Assembly: GCF_001642475.1 (NCBI RefSeq) | Contig: NW_019173956.1 | Span: 248,001 to 312,000, forward strand | Origin: Fonsecaea monophora | Taxonomy: Eukaryota > Ascomycota > Eurotiomycetes > Chaetothyriales > Herpotrichiellaceae | DNA: 64,000 bases | Direction of reading: 5' to 3' | Notes under the pieces: model-generated | What the model saw: only the letters and a program-made list of their open reading frames with translations | Databases searched by the model: none | What the model was told of the DNA's origin: nothing | In this document: piece after piece, positions 23,201 to 36,100 of the stretch | Layout: every line of letters starts with the position of its first letter | Position numbering within the stretch: position 1 is the first letter of the stretch | Position numbers and translations under genes: made by a program

Positions 23201-24365
23201 GAAAAGGCAAGCGACTTGGACACTGGATAGAGGACTGGATGAATGGGGAGGGAGAGTGCATGGGCGAGCGGGCGATCGAGTGCGTTTGTCTCTTGTTGGT
23301 GTCTGTGAAATGTACTTGCACTATTGACTGCGCGGATGAGTAGGTACCGAGGTGCATGTGTTTTTCTTAGCACTCAGACTAGCCGTATAAAGATTAGTCC
23401 CATGTTTAGTGAACAAATATTTGCCTCTAATTTGCAGCTAAGCTCGCTCAAGATTCCTTTTCAGATTTCTTACCTTGTATGTGCAATCACATTCTTCGAT
23501 GTAGATATCCATGTCAATGACAGTCATTTGCACGTAAATCGGACCTTGCCGACCGGCAATTCCTACCCACATGACCGCTATTGATAGCACCACCTCATAT
23601 GGGAAGTCTACAGAGCCGCTACCGTTCGACGGCAAACAGGCAACCACCGCTCAGGTTGGCTACGCATCCGCACATTGATATCAACCTCATCCTGCGTGGG
23701 ACAATCCCGGAGCACCTGCGTATCAACGTGCTTGAGAATCCTGGACCCTCTATCCCCTGATATCCGAAAGATATCGAGCCACAAGGGGAAATTGTGGTGT
23801 GGAACACGCCTCTTTCTCGCGTCAACCCCTAAAACTGGTAAGTGTGGGCGGTAGATAAGCAGCGATAAAGGGCTTGGATATCGCATTATGACCTTTCCGG
23901 TTGCAGTATAATATCCCAGACTTGGCACGAGGCCAAGACAATTTGCAATGCAACCATATGGATGATCAGCAAAGCTCGTCGACGGCCCCAGTGATGGTGA
24001 ATCCAAAATACCTCTTAACTCGATTCCACTAGCCTGGGACCACGACAAGGGTATGTCGTCTCCTGGTCCTTCCCAATCCGCGATGGGGAGCTCATATGGC
24101 CCGTGAAGAGCCCAGCCTTTGGCAGCTCATCACTCGTTTTCATCGCTTCGAGGTGGCTAAGAGACTAGGATCCCACGAGGTGAAGATCCTGGTCATATCG
24201 TGGAGATGCCCGCAATTGCCACTGCTCGAGTTCGCATCTGCGATTCGGTGGTCGAGATGGACGGCTATATCGTCTCTGGCTCTTATCTATGCTCGTCAAT
24301 ATAAGGAACGGCGCACCCCGCAGCGCGAAATCGATCCTCTTCAGCACGTACACGACTGCACAACG
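20257..24365. other. Gene-poor region with unassigned fragments
   Basis: No gene could be supported over about 4.1 kb. Several hydrophobic or coding-like stretches change frame or hit stops, for example plus strand 21630-21960 and minus strand 23450-24050. I could not match them to a family. The last few hundred bases are the presumed promoter of the amino-acid permease. Confidence 0.45.
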
Positions 24366-26231
24366 ATGGACCACAAAGCGGACAACAAGGAAGTCCGAGA
24401 GGGAGAGGCGGTCGTCGTCTCCGAAGCGCCGCAAGAAGGCGATCTGTACGAAAGGCGACTGTCTGCAACAGAATGGGCTAAATACCGTCAGACCAAGAGA
24501 GGTCTTACACCCCGGTGAGTGTTTCGCCTGGAGTTCCGATGCTACAGGGGCAATTCAGTGCTTCTACCCTACCCTTCTTGGCTGCCGCAGATTGCGAGTG
24601 CTGAGCTGATGGTACGATAGTCATGTTCAGTTGATGGGGCTCGGTGGGAGTATAGGGACGGCTCTGTTCGTGGGAATTGGCAGCAGTCTGAAGAATGCTG
24701 GTCCGCTCTCGCTGGTTCTGGGCTACCTATTCTGGGGTCTACTCTTCGTCTGGCCAGCCTATCTACTCGTGGGTGAAATGCTTGCATGGCTGCCTCTCCG
24801 AGGCACCATTTTCGAGCTGGGTGGTCGATACGTGGACCCTGCCCTGGGATTTGCCATGGGATGGACCTACTTCTTTGCCGGCGCAATGCTCGTTTGCACC
24901 GAATACGCCTCCGTCGCGACCGTCATGACCTACTGGAACACCAGCGTGAATGCTGCGGTGTGGGTGACCATGGCGCTGGTGGTCTGTGTCTTTTTCAACC
25001 TCGTGGCCGTCAGGTAAGTCTTCTGGCGGAAAACGCTCGCTTTGGCCATCCATGGGCTCTAATTGCTGCATTCACACACAGATGGTACGGCGAATCGGAA
25101 TTCGTCATGGCCTCCACCAAGATCCTCCTACTGATGGGGTTGATCCTCCTCACCTTCATCACCATGGTTGGGGGGAATCCGAAACATGACGCCTATGGTT
25201 TCCGCTACTGGAAGCACGGCCTGGCCATGCACCCATATTACACCACTGGCACCACCGGACGCTTCCTCGGCTTCTGGAGCGTCGTTCGATATGCGGCCTT
25301 CACAGTGGCTGGACCAGACTTGATCGCTCTGGCGGCCGGCGAGATCCAGAACCCGCGAAGGACCATTCCCCGTGTCGCTCGTCTCGTCTTCTACCGGCTG
25401 GTGGGCTTCTACGTTGTGGGCGTCTTCTGCGTCGGGATCATCTGCTCGTCTCGAGATCCTCGGCTGATCAGCGCCATCAACGACGGGAAAGCCGGCTCGG
25501 CGGCTTCGCCGTGGGTGCTGGGGATTCAGAATCTGGGCATCACAGGCCTCCCGAGCTTCATCAACGCCCTGATTCTCCTGTCCGGCCTCTCGTGCGGCAA
25601 CGCGTACCTCTACTCGACGAGCCGGACGCTCTACTCGCTCGCCCGGGACGGACACGCGCCCAAGTTCTTGATGAAGTGCACCAAATCGGGGATTCCGACG
25701 TACTGTGTCCTCGTGGTGACGGTCATCTCGCTGATCACGTACCTGGTGGCCTCCAACTCGGCGGTGACGGTGTTCTTCTGGTTCATCTCCATCTGCACCA
25801 TCACCTTTGTGCTGACCTACACGTGCATGGTCTGGACCTACCTGGGCTGGTACCGCGCGCTCAAGGCCCAGGGAATCGACCGCAACACACTCCCCTACAA
25901 GGCGCCCTTTGCGCCTTACACGGCGTACATGGCCATCGTGGTCGGCTGCCTCATCATGCTGTTCATCGGCTTCGACTGCTTCGTGCCGTGGAGCACGCAG
26001 GGTTTCGTCACGAGCTACTTTGGACTCGCCTTTGGGGTCTTTACCTTTTTGCTCTGGAAGATTGTCAAGCGTACAAAGTGGGTTGATCCCAAGACGTGCG
26101 ACATCTGGAGCGGCAAGGCCGAGATCGACGAGGAGTGCAGGATCTGGGAGGAAGGTGGGTTCAACGAGGTCGAGAAGGCGAGGTTGGCCCAGATGAACTT
26201 TGTCAGGAGAACGTGGGAGAAGATGTGGTGA
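24366..26231 (+). CDS. APC-family amino-acid permease, three exons
   Basis: Exons 24366-24514, 24621-25013 and 25082-26231 join in phase 2 at both introns (106 bp GTGAGT/ATAG; 68 bp GTAAGT/ACAG), giving 563 aa. It belongs to the fungal amino-acid permease (YAT/AAP) family of plasma-membrane amino acid:H+ symporters. The first membrane helix follows the junction LTPR|HVQLMGLGGSIGTALFVGIG. The helix-3 region reads FELGGRYVDPALGFAMGWTYFF, and the conserved AAFTVAGPDLIALAAGEIQNPRRTIPR segment lies mid-protein. NALILLSGLSCGNAYLYSTSRTLYSLARDGHAPKF is a typical helix-8 region. The cytosolic tail is acidic. The first exon encodes a hydrophilic N-terminus. Substrate is unknown; the sequence resembles broad-range permeases more than the proline-specific type, but that is a guess. 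The coding region appears intact. Confidence 0.92.
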
Positions 26232-27444
26232 GAGAGGTAGGCGGTCAGGCCCGATTTGGTTTCTGTCTTTACACGGAGGGCGGGGCCCAGTAGCAATGTA
26301 CCGACAACGACTGGATATATCGTTTGCATATTCACCGCGTATCTGACAAAGTCCCTCGTACATATGTACCTAGTACGTACATGTCCACCAGTGGGTGGAT
26401 GGACATCAAAATAATAAGTGCACAAGCATGTCCTGTACACCACGTATCGCCACGTGCCAAGGTGCCAAGGTGCTGCTAGGTCCATGCCTATGTAAGCACC
26501 TACGTATCTACCGAGCAGCCAATCAACACGCCGCGGATGACCATCACCGGAAGCAGGGCTGGAAGAGGAAAGTGCGGCGAGGGAAATATACCGAGGACCC
26601 AAATAATCACGAATGTGCATGCGCACGCACACGCGGGTACACATGCAACACGCAAAGCGCAAGCCTGGAGGCACTCGGAAGTCGAAGCAATGTCGCTGAG
26701 GTAGGTATATGTCACGCACGGCACAGCACGGCATGGGAAGGGACCAAGGACTTTTATCTCTCCCACCACTACCACAACTACTAGAAATCGGAACTGACAA
26801 CCACAGACATCACTCCCTCTATCCTCTACCCTCCACGCCTCTTCCAGCCGAGTTCTATGGATCAATATGGATCAAGTGACCCTCCTCCTTCCACTTCCAT
26901 ATCTCCCTTCCGATCCGAAATGAGAGAATGAAGCATATGAGGGTACGAGTGGAAGAGCGAGAAACATGTCCATACCTCTGTCTCTAGTACGCAGTATACA
27001 GCCTGTTCGCCCGATGTTGCTATGAGGCCCTATGAGGCTGGCTTGGCTGGCTTTGTCGCATTTCTGATTTGTGTCATGTCACTCTCAAGTTCTCATCCTT
27101 CCCTGCGTCAGATGGACGGCAAGGGGTGGCCCGAGACTAGCAATCCTCTTGCTCAAGATCCTGCTTATTTCTCCAACACTTGTCATCGGGTCGAGCGATC
27201 TGTATCCTCGCTATGCCATGTTTCTAGGCTGATGCTGAAGTTTCCAACTTTGCGCTCCCCGTGGAGAATGTTGTTCAAAACGGCCTCGCTCGATTGCTTT
27301 GCTCGGGACCCCAAATAAGGAACGGGCTGATTCTCTTTCCGGACTGAACCGGTGCCCATGTATCCCCGGGATTAAGAGTGGGCTGCCGCTTCTGGGAAGA
27401 TCGTAGTGGCGCAAGTGTCCTCCATATCATGCTCTCTTCTTCAT
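26232..27444. other. Spacer between convergent genes
   Basis: This lies between the 3' ends of the permease and APN2 genes. No gene was seen. A cluster of GTAC/TACGTA/CATATG palindromic words sits at 26357-26395. Confidence 0.6.
26357..26395. repeat. Cluster of short palindromes (TACATATGTA, GTACGTAC, ACATGT)
   Basis: Overlapping self-complementary words lie within about 40 bp, a little over 100 bp after the permease stop codon. Similar TACCTA/GTAC words recur in other spacers. Function unknown. Confidence 0.5.
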
Positions 27445-29297
27445 TCAACCCGGCTCAGTGGCATGCGTGTCCCAATCACTAGCCCAGATGAAGGTATTGC
27501 ATCTCCACTGCGACCCTTTCTCCTGCTTTCCGCTGGGACCCAGTGGGCGCGCGCACATCCAGAAAGATCTTCCGCAATTAGCGCCGGGCTTCTTGGTCAC
27601 CATGGTTTTGCATGGCTCGCCGTGCTCGCATTTCGGTGCCACAGGCTTTGAAAATAATTTGCCCCAGGTCTGCTTGGCTGCGAAACTGGCAGCCTCTTCT
27701 TCGAGCGGCACAGCAGCTCTAAGTGTCTCCAGCTCTTGGGGCTCTTTTTCAACTTTTGCTTCAGCGACGGGGCCATCTACGTCACGAGCCTGAGCAACGG
27801 GTGGTTTGGCGGAAAAGAATCCTCTGAGACTCTGCTGGCCCTTGCCGTTGGACGTTGTTTGAGATGCCGTCTTGCCGCGTTTCACCGGCGTCGGTGGTTC
27901 GATTGTTCTTGCTGGCCTCTTCACGCTGATAGTTTTGGTGCTCGAAGAAACATTCAATGTTGTCTTTGACAGATCAGAGGAACTTGCCGCTTGAGAAAAG
28001 GTCGGAGCGTCGCCACCCGCCATAATTGCTGCCTCGGGTACATCAACAGCTGCACCATTGGTGTCCAAATCGCCAATATTGCTCTTTGACTTGAGGAGCG
28101 ACGGCTTCCGTGTGAACATGTCCCGAATGCTTTGCCGCTTGTCGAACTCTTGTATCAGCTTGCCGGACATCGGAAGCAAGCATTTGGTGGTCCATTCCTG
28201 TTTGCGCTCACCATCTACGAACATGCCCGGTGGGTTGACCATGTCAAGTATATGTCGCTCGACTCCATCAACAACCACAGTGTCCTTCAATACCGCGTAG
28301 ACTGGGCAGTGATCAGACCCCATTAGCCCTTCCTGTATGTTTGCATCACTGAACCAGTCTTTTATGTCATGGCTGCACACCACATAATCAATCCTTGAAC
28401 CGTAGTTACCCGGTCGAGCATTGACTTTGGTCTCCCAACAAGTGTACATGCCTTTGCGACCTTCGTGGAAACCCCGGCAAAGATCCCACATGATCGGTGT
28501 TTCTCTTCCCTCCTCCCTCTCCCCATGGACTTTGCCGCCCACAAGCAACTGGTTGAACATCCTCCGCGCCGGGGTGGAGATCCATTGGACTGCGTCAATC
28601 CCGTTCTTTCGCATGTTCTCTTGTGCCGCTGCAGTGTCAATCTCTTCCCTGGATATGTTGAAATCGCCTGCCCAGACCACTCTTTTGCCCATTTTCACCA
28701 GGTTGCGTATTCTTGCGTCGAGCACCCGAAGATAGCTCGTGCGATAGTGGGTTCGTGTCTCGTCTCGCTCGGCCGGACAATAGGTACCAATGAGGACGAA
28801 GGCGGGAAATTCGAGTATGACACATCTTCCCTCGGAGTCGAGAGTGGCCGGGTCGTAGTCTGCCTCGGACAACTGTTCAGCGTTTGGGTATCCTCCAATC
28901 TGCTCCTCGTCGGGTAAGTCTCGAAAGCTGGTAGAGGTGTTCGGAGGGGTCAGGATACCGGTGATGCCTTCTTCGGCTCTCACAGGGGCGCATGTCGCAT
29001 TACGCGTGTAAATGACCACGCCAGAGTATCCTGTGAACATTAGTGTAGCCCAAGCAATTTCCATGGGTTGCTGAGACCTTTCTTGTGCTTAGGGAGACTC
29101 CAGTAGTTATCCCAGCCAGGCACCAACACCATGTCGTCGCGGAGATCCTTTCTCTGAATTTTGGTTTCTTGGAAGATGACCACGTCCGCCTCCAGAATGT
29201 CAAACATGCCCTCAAACGTCCTCTTATCTCTCCATGGCTGATATCCAAATGGGTTGCGGATACCATTGACATTCCACGTCGTGATGCGAATCCCCAT
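27445..29297 (-). CDS. APN2: DNA-(apurinic/apyrimidinic) lyase 2, class II AP endonuclease
   Basis: Exons 29297-29078 and 29030-27445 join in phase 1 across a 47-bp intron, giving 601 aa. The enzyme cuts DNA 5' of abasic sites and trims 3' blocks during base-excision repair in the nucleus. ExoIII-type motifs are WNVNGIR (N9), IFQETKI (E44), GTYCPAERDE (about 155), WAGDFNIS (D196, N198), GSRIDYVV (about 285) and GSDHCPVY (D313, H314). The C-terminal extension carries a canonical PCNA-interacting motif, QQSLRGFF (472-479), and a degenerate one, RQSIRDMF (about 372-379). The last 60 residues form a GRF-type zinc finger (CEHGEPC ... CGRSFWMCARP ... WRCNTFIWASDW), which binds single-stranded DNA in relatives. 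The intron has an unusual GTCTCA donor but a good CACTAAT branch and CACAG acceptor; splicing restores the KKG|YSGVV junction expected in the family. It is divergently arranged with VPS13. Confidence 0.96.
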
Positions 29298-30148
29298 ATC
29301 TGCAGGTTATTGAAGGCGGCGACGCCTCATCGTTGGGGGCGGTGAAGGGTGGGCGAGGGAGAGGTCAGGACTCGAAGTGAAAATGAGAGGTGCGGAGTTC
29401 GATATTCTCTAAAATGGCAGAGGCTTCGATGAGCGGGTGTCGCGCAGGGAGAGAATCGGAGGAGTGGTCGGACAGGTGATTTCGACCGCTTTCATCAGGG
29501 GAAAAGCACCCGTGGTGCTGGTGGTGATAGTAGCAACCTCGCCGACAGCGGAGCCGTACCAGTGATTGCAGTGGTGAAGTAGGTGCGAATTCCGAGGTAC
29601 ACGGCGCATAGGCATCACGCTCGCGGGATAGGTATCATCAATGCTTGTCACCGTCGTCGCGTTTCTCCTGACTGCGGTGTGGTGGTGGCGCTTGCTGCGC
29701 GGCGGCGGCGCTTGTTGCACCCTCTGACGTAATGAATCGCCAGGCGCAAGCAATTGAATCGAATTCATCATTCAAGTTTCCCGCATCTCAACTTCTTCCT
29801 GAAGCTGAAGAAAAGCCACAAGGGGAGAATTCCAGTCCCTCCTTTGCATCATTTTGCTTTTGTCCTACAGTCTGGCGTCGTACTTGTTGTTTGGGTGCTA
29901 AGATTGGACTTTTCAGTTCGCCGTCTGATACAACCTGATTTGCCCCGCCACAGTCTGGTGGCTGTGCCACATTTTCAACTTCGTGATTGTCCACGGCACT
30001 GGAGAAGCCTTGAGTTCTGTTGTCCTGTTTCTTCTTGGCCGTTTTTGCATCATCTCCGGCACAGGTTTGCATCCTCACCATATGTCCATTTCGTACAGAT
30101 AAGGCTCTTTGTTAATCCCGGCCTGGGTAACGGCCAAGTCGCGCAAAG
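29298..30148. promoter_or_regulatory. Shared intergenic region of the APN2/VPS13 divergent pair
   Basis: An 851-bp stretch between two divergent start codons, so it must contain both promoters and leaders. Open frames inside it are short or lack support. I cannot name individual elements. Confidence 0.5.
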
Positions 30149-33100
30149 ATGTTGGAAAGTCTCGTTGCCAATCTGCTCAATCGGTTCTTGGGCATGTACG
30201 TCAAGAACTTCGATCCCAAGCAACTCAATGTGGGCATCTGGTCGGGCGACGTCAAGCTGCGCAACCTTGCACTGCGAAGGGAGGCTCTTGACCAACTGCA
30301 TCTGCCAATCAATGTGGTAGAAGGCCACTTGGGTGAATTAACCCTGTCAATACCGTGGTCCAATCTAAGAGGAAAGCCCGTCAAAGTCAACATTGAAGAC
30401 GTCTTTCTGCTCGCAGCGCCCAAGGAGGAAGATGACTACGACCCCGACGAGGAGGATAGGCGGGCGGTAGCTGTAAAGCTGGAAAAATTGGAGAGTGCCG
30501 AGCTTCTCAAGGAGCGCAACACCGAGGCCATGAGTCCGGAGGAACAACAAAAGAGCCAGAGCTTCACGCAGAGTTTTGTCACGGCCATCGTCGATAACCT
30601 CCAAGTCAGCATAAAAAATGTCCACATCCGATACGAAGACTCTATCGCAACGCCTGGCCACCCGTTCGCCGTGGGCTTCACACTAAAGGAAATGAGCGCC
30701 GTCTCAACTGATGCTGACTGGCAGCCTACATTCATCCAATCAACCTCTGGGACCACTCATAAATTGGCCGTTTTGAACTCGCTGGCTCTCTATTGGAACA
30801 GTGACGCGGATCTGTTTGGAACCGGCAAGGGTGGTGATGTTGGCGCCGAAGCTCAAGACATTGACAAGGATGAGCTGATACGCCGGTTCAGGGAGGAAAT
30901 AGAAGATACGGGCCACTCACAATATTTGCTCAAACCTGTCAGCGGTCGGGCAGGGATTGAGATGGACAAGACGGGCAGGACAGACAGACCAAAGACCAAA
31001 GCGCGTCTGCTTTTCCAGGAGCTCGGATTCATCATTGACGATGAACAATATCGCGACGCGCTGATGCTTGTGGACCTAATGCACTACTTTGTTCGCCATC
31101 ACGAGTACAAGAAAGACGCGCCAAAGGAGAGCCCAAAGGAGAATCCTCGAGCCTGGCTCAAATTCGCCGGCAATGCGGTTCTGACGAAGATTCACGAGCG
31201 AAACAGGAAGTGGACCTGGGAGTATTTCAAGGAACGCAGAGACACCCGACTAAAATACATTGACCTTTTCAAGAAAAAGAAGAAGGAAATAAAGCTCACC
31301 GAGCAAGAAACAAATGAATTGACCCAACTCGAGCACGATCTGAGCTACGAGGATCTACGATTCTGGCGGTCGCTTGCTCGTACCCAGCTACGAAAGGAGA
31401 ATGTCGGCGTCAAGAAGCCAGCCCAAAAGCAAACTTGGTCGTCTTGGATCTGGGGCGCAAAAGCCGAACAGACCCCAGATGGTGATGAAGACTCTGGCAT
31501 GACGGAAGAACAGCGCAAAGAGCTCTACAACGCCATTGACTGGGACGAGAAGAAAGCAATCGCCGAGAGTGTTGACCTCCCCCGGGAAAGCGTCAAGCTC
31601 CAAGTCGAATCAAGTCTCAGAACTGGCAGCTTCACCTTGAAACGAGACCCTCATGGGCAAGAGACCGAGGTCCTGAAATTGGTGTTTGACAATTTTAAGG
31701 CGAAGGCCCTTCAACGACCTGACTCTTTCCTAGCTGAGTTGGCACTGGGAGGCTTTCGCGTGTACGACGGCACGACGGAAGGAACATTGTTCCCACAGAT
31801 TGTCAAGGTCAAAGGGGTCGATATTCAGCCTAAAGACGAGGTCAATCAAGATGACGCTGAAAGTTTGGACGACGAGGCGGAGGCCAAGGATGCAGCCGCA
31901 GAGAAAGAGGACCAGGAAGAAGACAGCTTGTTCCACCTGGTGTTCGAAAATAACCCCCTCGATGAAAGTGCTGACACAAAAGTCGATCTGAAACTCAAGA
32001 GTCTCGAGTTCATCCACAATCCCAAGTTCGTGGTGGAGATCGTCAAGTTTTTTAAACCTCCAGAACGCCAGATGGAATCCATCGGCGCCTTACTCGAGAC
32101 TGCAGGTGCAACAGTGGAAGAAATTCGCCAACAGACGCGCGCAGGCCTTGAATTTGCCTTGGAAGAGCACAAGACAATCAATGCAAATCTGGACATCCAC
32201 GCCCCTATACTCATCATTCCCGAGAGTATCACGGAAAAGAGCACCCTCTGCATGATCCTCGATGCTGGCCATGTCAGCCTCAACAGCGAACTCGTTGACA
32301 AGGAGTCAATGCGGGACATCCACGCAAAGCAAAAGCAGAAGTATACCGAAGAGGACTACAGACAGCTTGAAGGCCTGATGTACGACAAATTCCACTTGAA
32401 GCTCGAATCGACACAGGTTTTAATCGGCCCTGGCATCGAGGAGACGAGAGCGCAGCTGGAAGCAGAAGACGACTCGCAAAACATGCACATCATTGATCGC
32501 ATAAACATGGCCTTTCTCCTGGAGAACTCAATCATACCGAAAGCCCCAGATATAACAAAGGTCCGCATTTCTGGCACGATGCCCGTTCTCCATGCCTCCA
32601 TATCAGACAAGAAATACAAAAACCTGATGAGGCTGATTGAGGTTGCGGTTCCAAAATTCGATACTCCGAGCACGGGGGCAAACGGCAACGCCGTCGAGTT
32701 ACAACCGCAGAAAAGTCTCGAAGATAAAGCATCGAAGAGGAAATCCGTGCAACTGCTCGAAGCAAAGGATATGCCGATCATTGAACACGATTCTGATTCA
32801 GAAGATGCTCCCGCGGATAAGCCACCTCCGACCAAACCCGAAACACCTGCCAACATACATCAACGCAATTTTGAAATCAACTTCACGGTCGAAAGATTGC
32901 AGGCTTCATTGTACAAAGCAGATCCAGATGGCAAGAAACCAGACCAGTTGTTGGTAGAACTCGTGGCGGAGCACTTCTATTTTGACTTCTATCTTCGCCC
33001 GTACGATATGGTGGCTGAGGTGTTGCTGCGTTCGTTGAGCGTTGATGACCACATCGAAGAGGAGCCACTACCCGAGTTCAAGCAGATAATATCTTCCAAG

Positions 33101-36100
33101 GGTTTCAATGCAGAGGAGGGAAAGGACTTGCTTGACCTCAAGTTTGTCAAGGTCAATCCGGATTCACCCGAATTGCAATCTACCTACGAAGGTATCGCTA
33201 CCAACCTCGACGTGGCTGTATCTACCATCAATGTCATTGTCACAAGACGGACGCTCCTGACTCTGCTGGATTTTGTCCTTACCACGTTCGCGAGTCCCAG
33301 GGACCAACAAACGATACAAGAAGATGCAGACCAACTGGAAGAGAGAGTCGATGATTCTCAACAAGCAAAGCCTCAAGCAGACAAGATCAGAATCAAGGCC
33401 CAGTTAACCAGCATTGCGCTCATTCTGAACAACGACGGCGTCCGGCTTGCCACATTGTCCCTGAACTCTGGTGACGTTGGAATCTTCCTCGACGAAGGCA
33501 CAATGCAGGTCAAGGCAAGACTCGGGAGCCTATCGTTAGTGGATGATATCAACCAGGGTGCGCCCGAAGAATCACCGTTGCGCCGGCTGATCGCCATTGA
33601 AGGAGACGATCTAGCGGATTTCAAATACCAGACCTTCAGCTCTGCCCGCAAGGACTACCCAGGGTATGATTCGGGAATCTATCTTCGGTCAGGTTCGATC
33701 AAAGTGAACTTTCTCGAGGAGCCTTTCCGGAAGATCATGGAGTTCGGGGTCAAGTTTGGGAAGATGCAAGCCATCTTCAACGCAGCCAGACAGGCGGCAG
33801 CAAACCAAGCCACGCAGGTACAGGAAAGCGCACAGAAGATGCACTTTGACGTCATTATCAAAACACCAATCGTCGTTTTCCCCCGGGCCATGGTGGATGA
33901 CCGACCTCGTGATCTCCTCACGGCCTATCTCGGCGAAATATATGCAAATAACAGATTTGTCGGTGTCCACGGCCAAAGGGGTGGCCCTCTCGTCAACAAG
34001 CTCGCGGCCGGCATCAGACACATCCGCCTGACCAGCGAATTCCACTACAGCGACGGCAGGTCCCAGGAGCTGGAAATGATTGACAAGGTCGATCTTGACT
34101 TCAAAATCCGTTACCTTGAACACCAGGCAGGCATCGAGAGACCGGATCTCGAAATTGATGGGTCCATGTCACCGATCAACCTGAGAGTTTCTCACACCCA
34201 ACTCAAGTTCTTGCTGGAACTATCCAAAACGATTCCGGCAGCGTTTACAACCGACGATGAAAGCGAGGAGGATATTGCCGAGGAACTGCCCTCTGCCACG
34301 ACAGAAAGCGCAAAGGATGTCCAGCCCGAGACGACCACTTCCGAGTCTCTTACCAAGCCGTCATATCAGGGTCCTGAACTCGGAAATGGCGATGAAACGT
34401 GGACCAAATTGAACTTCGTATTCAAGGCCCCAATGATCGCCTTGGAACTGATCCTGGCGGATGAAGACGAGCCGATTGAAAACCTCGAAGCAGCCAGCCT
34501 GTCAAAATTTTCCATAAATGAGACAAATATCAAATTAAGGATGGTTAGCGACGGTGCTATGGAGGCAGAGCTCGTGGTCCACTCGTTCACCGTTCGCGAC
34601 AGTCGCACGAAAGAAACAAATAAGTTCCGGAAGATAATGTCTTTGATCAACAACGATGTGCAGCAACAGTTCATGGCGAGTCTATCGATTACGGGTGGAG
34701 AAGAACGCCACATGATCGTCATGCTTACCATTGATAGTCCCCGGATTATTGTCGCTTTGGACTACGTCTTTGCGCTTCAGGCATTTGCAAACACGGCGCT
34801 ACAGTCCGACGAGCCGTCGCCGATTGCTGAAGTGGACGATTTGACTGAAAGCAGCGACGCAAGCCTCGAAGAAGGGCGAGGCCAAATAGAAAATGGCATC
34901 CAAGAACCCGTATCATCCGGCCAGCCAGCGATGACGGTGTCATTCCGACTCAACGTCGTGGACGCGCAGGTTATCCTCATCGCGAACCCCACCATATCCA
35001 ATACTGAGGCCATCGTGCTTGGTACCAAGGAAGTACTCGTGTCAAAGCAAAACGCGCTGACGCTGCAGGTCAGTAAGGTGGGTATGTTTCTATGCAGGAT
35101 GGATCGCTTCGAAACGAGCCGACTTCGGATTTTAGACGACTTCAGCATCCAGATGTCTATGGATAGCCGAAGCCAAGGGAACGACTCCTCGTTGACGACG
35201 ATTCACATTGATGTAGAGCCCCTGGTTCTCCGTCTATCCCTTCGTGACATTCTACTGGCGATGCAGATTGTCAGCAAGGCTTCGTCTACAACACCACAAA
35301 TGAAGATGCAAGAAGATACAGAGCCGAAGAAACTTAAAGATGTCAAAGCATCCTCCAAAGCCCCTTCAACGAGGCGCAAGTCGATAGCAGGGCAGTCAAC
35401 CGCAGCACAGAGGTCCAGGAGGTCAAAGTCGATCTCAAAGTCGGCCAAACCGGGATCACAACCCCAGTCTTCGAAGTCAGTAGTCTTGAGTCGGGAAGAG
35501 ATGATTGCGCAGATCGAAGGCATGCGGATTATATTGATTGGAGACATGCACGAACTTCCCTTGTTGGATTGGAGTGTGAAGAAGTTTGATGTGGATGTTC
35601 GTGACTGGTCCAGTTCCTTGACAGCTGACACCAAGATCGATACTTTCATCAATGTATACAACTTCTCAAAGTCGGCGTGGGAGCCATTGATCGAGCCTTG
35701 GACACTAGGATTTCACATGTCCAAACAACTCCACCCCGAAGTGTTATCCATGGAGCTCTATTCGCACAAGAATATGGAATTGACGATGACGTCCGCCACG
35801 ATCGCACTTGCATCCAAATCCTTCAACTTTCTCTCAACAGACGAAGACATTCTGTCGAAGCCGCGGGTGGCCGACGCGCCGTATCGAATCCGCAATTATA
35901 CTGGGTTCGATCTGAGTGTCTGGGCGGACGAGAAGAGCGACAGTGCGGCTGCAGCCAAACTCTCCGATGGCGAAGAATATGCATGGCGTTTCGAAGACGC
36001 AACCTCGATGCGTGAGAGTCTCTCGCCTGAGGGTAATGCTGGCTTGGTGGGCGTCCGGCTCGAGGGCAGCGGGTTCGACAGCGTCGTCCGGATTCCTGTT

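Noticed and set aside
25128..26363. 411-codon minus-strand frame opposite the amino-acid permease
   Set aside because: It lies opposite a clear permease exon; its Arg/Asp/His-rich composition is typical of an antisense shadow.
29754..30320. 188-codon plus-strand frame overlapping the VPS13 start
   Set aside because: It overlaps the well-supported VPS13 frame and spans the divergent promoter; no motifs.
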